Both the position numbers and the translations under genes were made by a program. The notes beneath the pieces are model-generated. The model searched no databases and had not been told where the DNA came from. It saw only the letters and a list, made by a program, of their open reading frames with translations. From assembly GCA_934486495.1 (NCBI GenBank), contig CAKSPW010000003.1, forward strand, positions 3,121 to 67,120: a stretch of DNA of 64,000 nt, read 5' to 3'. Source of the stretch: an uncultured Clostridia bacterium (lineage in GTDB: Bacteria; Bacillota; Clostridia; UBA1381). Positions 62,750-64,000 of the stretch are shown piece after piece (the stretch's first letter is position 1; the number at the start of each line of letters is the position of its first letter).

Positions 62750-63514
62750 ATGATTTTTAAAGATATTTGCAGGGCGTTTAACGCAAATAACTATGTTGAT
62801 TTCAAAAAAAGAACGACGGGAGATGTGCTTGCGTATATTGCGGTGATTTTACTCATTTGCAGTATAGGTTCGATAATCGTTCCCACCGCTCGCATAGCAA
62901 CTAAAATCTTTTCGGGATTTATGAGCGAGCTGCCGGAATTTACCGTAACACAGGACGGCATGACGATAGATTCAACATTTGATTTTGATTATGCCGGTAT
63001 TAAAATATACGCTACAAACGAAAAATCGGTAAGCGAGGAGGATTTCGGTGACGCATATACGGGAATGCTTCTTGACAGGGATAAAATTATATTGAAAACA
63101 AACGTGCAAACGGCACAGTTTAGTTATAATGAGTTTGATTTTTCGGGTAAAGGATTTAGCTTTACGAAGAATGATTTGTCTAATCTGAAAAGGTATATGT
63201 ACATTTTAGTCGGCGTAACCGATATAATGATGTATGCCGTATTCTACGTTTCGTATATCGTAAGCGCAATGTTTGTCGGTACGATTGCAAATGTAATATG
63301 TATGATTATGCGTATCAGACTGCCGATTATGTTGCTTATAAAGCTCGGTGTTTATGCGAAAACGGCAGCAGCGTTTTTGTTCGCGGTTTTGGCTATGCTG
63401 GGCTATTCGCTCGATACGTATGTTTCGGTGCTTTTGTCAACGGCAATAATGTATGTTGCTCTTCGCAAATTCCGTGCCGATAATGATGATGCACTGATGA
63501 ATACGGATTTTTAA
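62750..63514 (+). CDS. DUF1189-like membrane protein
   Basis: A 254-residue protein with one N-terminal helix, an extracytoplasmic middle (about 60-155; FTVTQDGMTIDSTFDFDYAG) and three or four C-terminal helices. This layout fits DUF1189, whose function is unknown. ATG at 62750 follows GGAAGAGGA; an in-frame ATG at 62729 lies inside uppP. Confidence 0.65.
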   Translation: MIFKDICRAFNANNYVDFKKRTTGDVLAYIAVILLICSIGSIIVPTARIATKIFSGFMSELPEFTVTQDGMTIDSTFDFDYAGIKIYATNEKSVSEEDFGDAYTGMLLDRDKIILKTNVQTAQFSYNEFDFSGKGFSFTKNDLSNLKRYMYILVGVTDIMMYAVFYVSYIVSAMFVGTIANVICMIMRIRLPIMLLIKLGVYAKTAAAFLFAVLAMLGYSLDTYVSVLLSTAIMYVALRKFRADNDDALMNTDF

Positions 63515-63536
63515 GAAAAGATAAGTTTTCGGATAT

Positions 63537-63576
63537 GAAAACGGGTGTACCCGCAAATGCGAGTACACCCGTTTCT
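63537..63576 (+). terminator. Operon terminator
   Basis: AAACGGGTGTAC pairs with GTACACCCGTTT around a 12-base loop, then CTTC. It ends the ung-to-DUF1189 run. Confidence 0.75.
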
Positions 63577-63579
63577 TCA

Positions 63580-64000
63580 GTATGACGGGCATATCAATGC
63601 TCTGGGGTGAAAGTTTGCTAATGCTAAAGCGGGAAGAACGGAACAATTTGTAGTGTTCTCACTATCAGTATCTCAGATAGTTACTCAAAATCTATGAATT
63701 TGTCAATGTGCGATATGAGAGGACAAACGGAAAAGGGTATCAGTAAATTTGCAAGACAAGATATATTAAATTTGCTATCAGACAGATTAAAGAAAAGAGG
63801 TCTGCTATCGCTAACAGACTACTATTTAAAAGTACATACTGAAATATGAATTGAAGCATTGTGTATCAAACGGGACGCACGATGGTTTGAAATGGGGCGA
63901 ACTCATTAAGAATTTATATATGAATTAACATTATCTTTATACAATCTTAATGCCTCGTTGCAACTTATTATCCCATTTTTATATGCCATATGTTATAATA
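63580..64000. other. Low-coding, probably decayed right edge
   Basis: About 420 bp. A 51-codon frame (63694-63849) reads QDILNLLSDRLKKRGLLSLT and LKVHTEI, and another frame further on reads HDGLKWGELIKNLYMN. Both look like protein fragments but lack ribosome-binding sites and no family was recognised. Confidence 0.4.
63694..63849 (+). pseudogene. Possible coding fragment
   Basis: 51 codons from ATG to TGA with a plausible helical composition, but no ribosome-binding site or recognised relative. It may be the remnant of a longer gene. Confidence 0.25.

Overview
The window looks like the chromosome of a Bacillota bacterium of class Clostridia. The signs are TTGACA/TATAAT promoters with 17-bp spacers, strong Shine-Dalgarno sequences, a CIRCE-controlled hrcA-grpE-dnaK-dnaJ operon, SLH-domain surface proteins, a preQ1-I riboswitch before queT, the order ylxM-ffh-rpsP-khpA-rimM-trmD, and a degenerate desulfoferrodoxin-like regulator that fits an anaerobe. 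No 16S rRNA is present, so I do not name a genus.

Layout. 1-3.3 kb: an AgrC/LytTR two-component system running off the left edge, rpsT, and tRNA-Leu flanked by two decayed genes (a four-helix-bundle protein and a phage portal protein). 3.3-8.0 kb: a DMT transporter and a heterodimeric ABC exporter, then tRNA-Gly. 8.4-28.5 kb: a large carbohydrate/surface locus on the + strand. It holds a three-gene ABC importer of the Lpl/Ytc oligosaccharide type, a YesM/YesN regulatory pair, three exported proteins with SLH and/or discoidin-like modules, a DUF4832 glycosidase-like protein and a GH20-like glycosidase. 28.8-33.5 kb: a class A penicillin-binding protein with two exported partners (- strand). 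33.7 kb: RNase P RNA. 34-39 kb: a - strand operon (DMT transporter, amidase, metallophosphoesterase, tyrosine recombinase, DUF2461, unknown). 39-45 kb: preQ1 riboswitch-queT, then the heat-shock operon. 44.8-48.4 kb: an unusual intergenic system. Two nearly identical ~160-bp repeats, each carrying a consensus promoter and a ~55-nt hairpin RNA, bracket a cassette with a secreted beta-helix-like protein, a 51-residue peptide, a candidate c-di-GMP-type leader and a transposase remnant. The second repeat sits just in front of a MATE transporter. 48.4-53 kb: small unknown genes, an HTH/desulfoferrodoxin-like fusion, an AraC regulator and a DUF1846 protein. 53-56.7 kb: the trmD-ffh operon (- strand). 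56.8-63.5 kb: ung-polA-coaE-transglycosylase-kinase-uppP-DUF1189 (+ strand). The last 0.4 kb looks decayed.

How the genes work together. In the carbohydrate locus, YesM/YesN probably sense an extracellular glycan and switch on the adjacent lipoprotein-dependent importer, while the discoidin/SLH proteins hold glycan-binding and hydrolytic activities on the cell wall; substrate identity cannot be read from sequence. The 44.8-48.4 kb region is the best candidate for something undescribed, because its duplicated RNA element has the signals of an independent transcription unit but matches no family I recognise.
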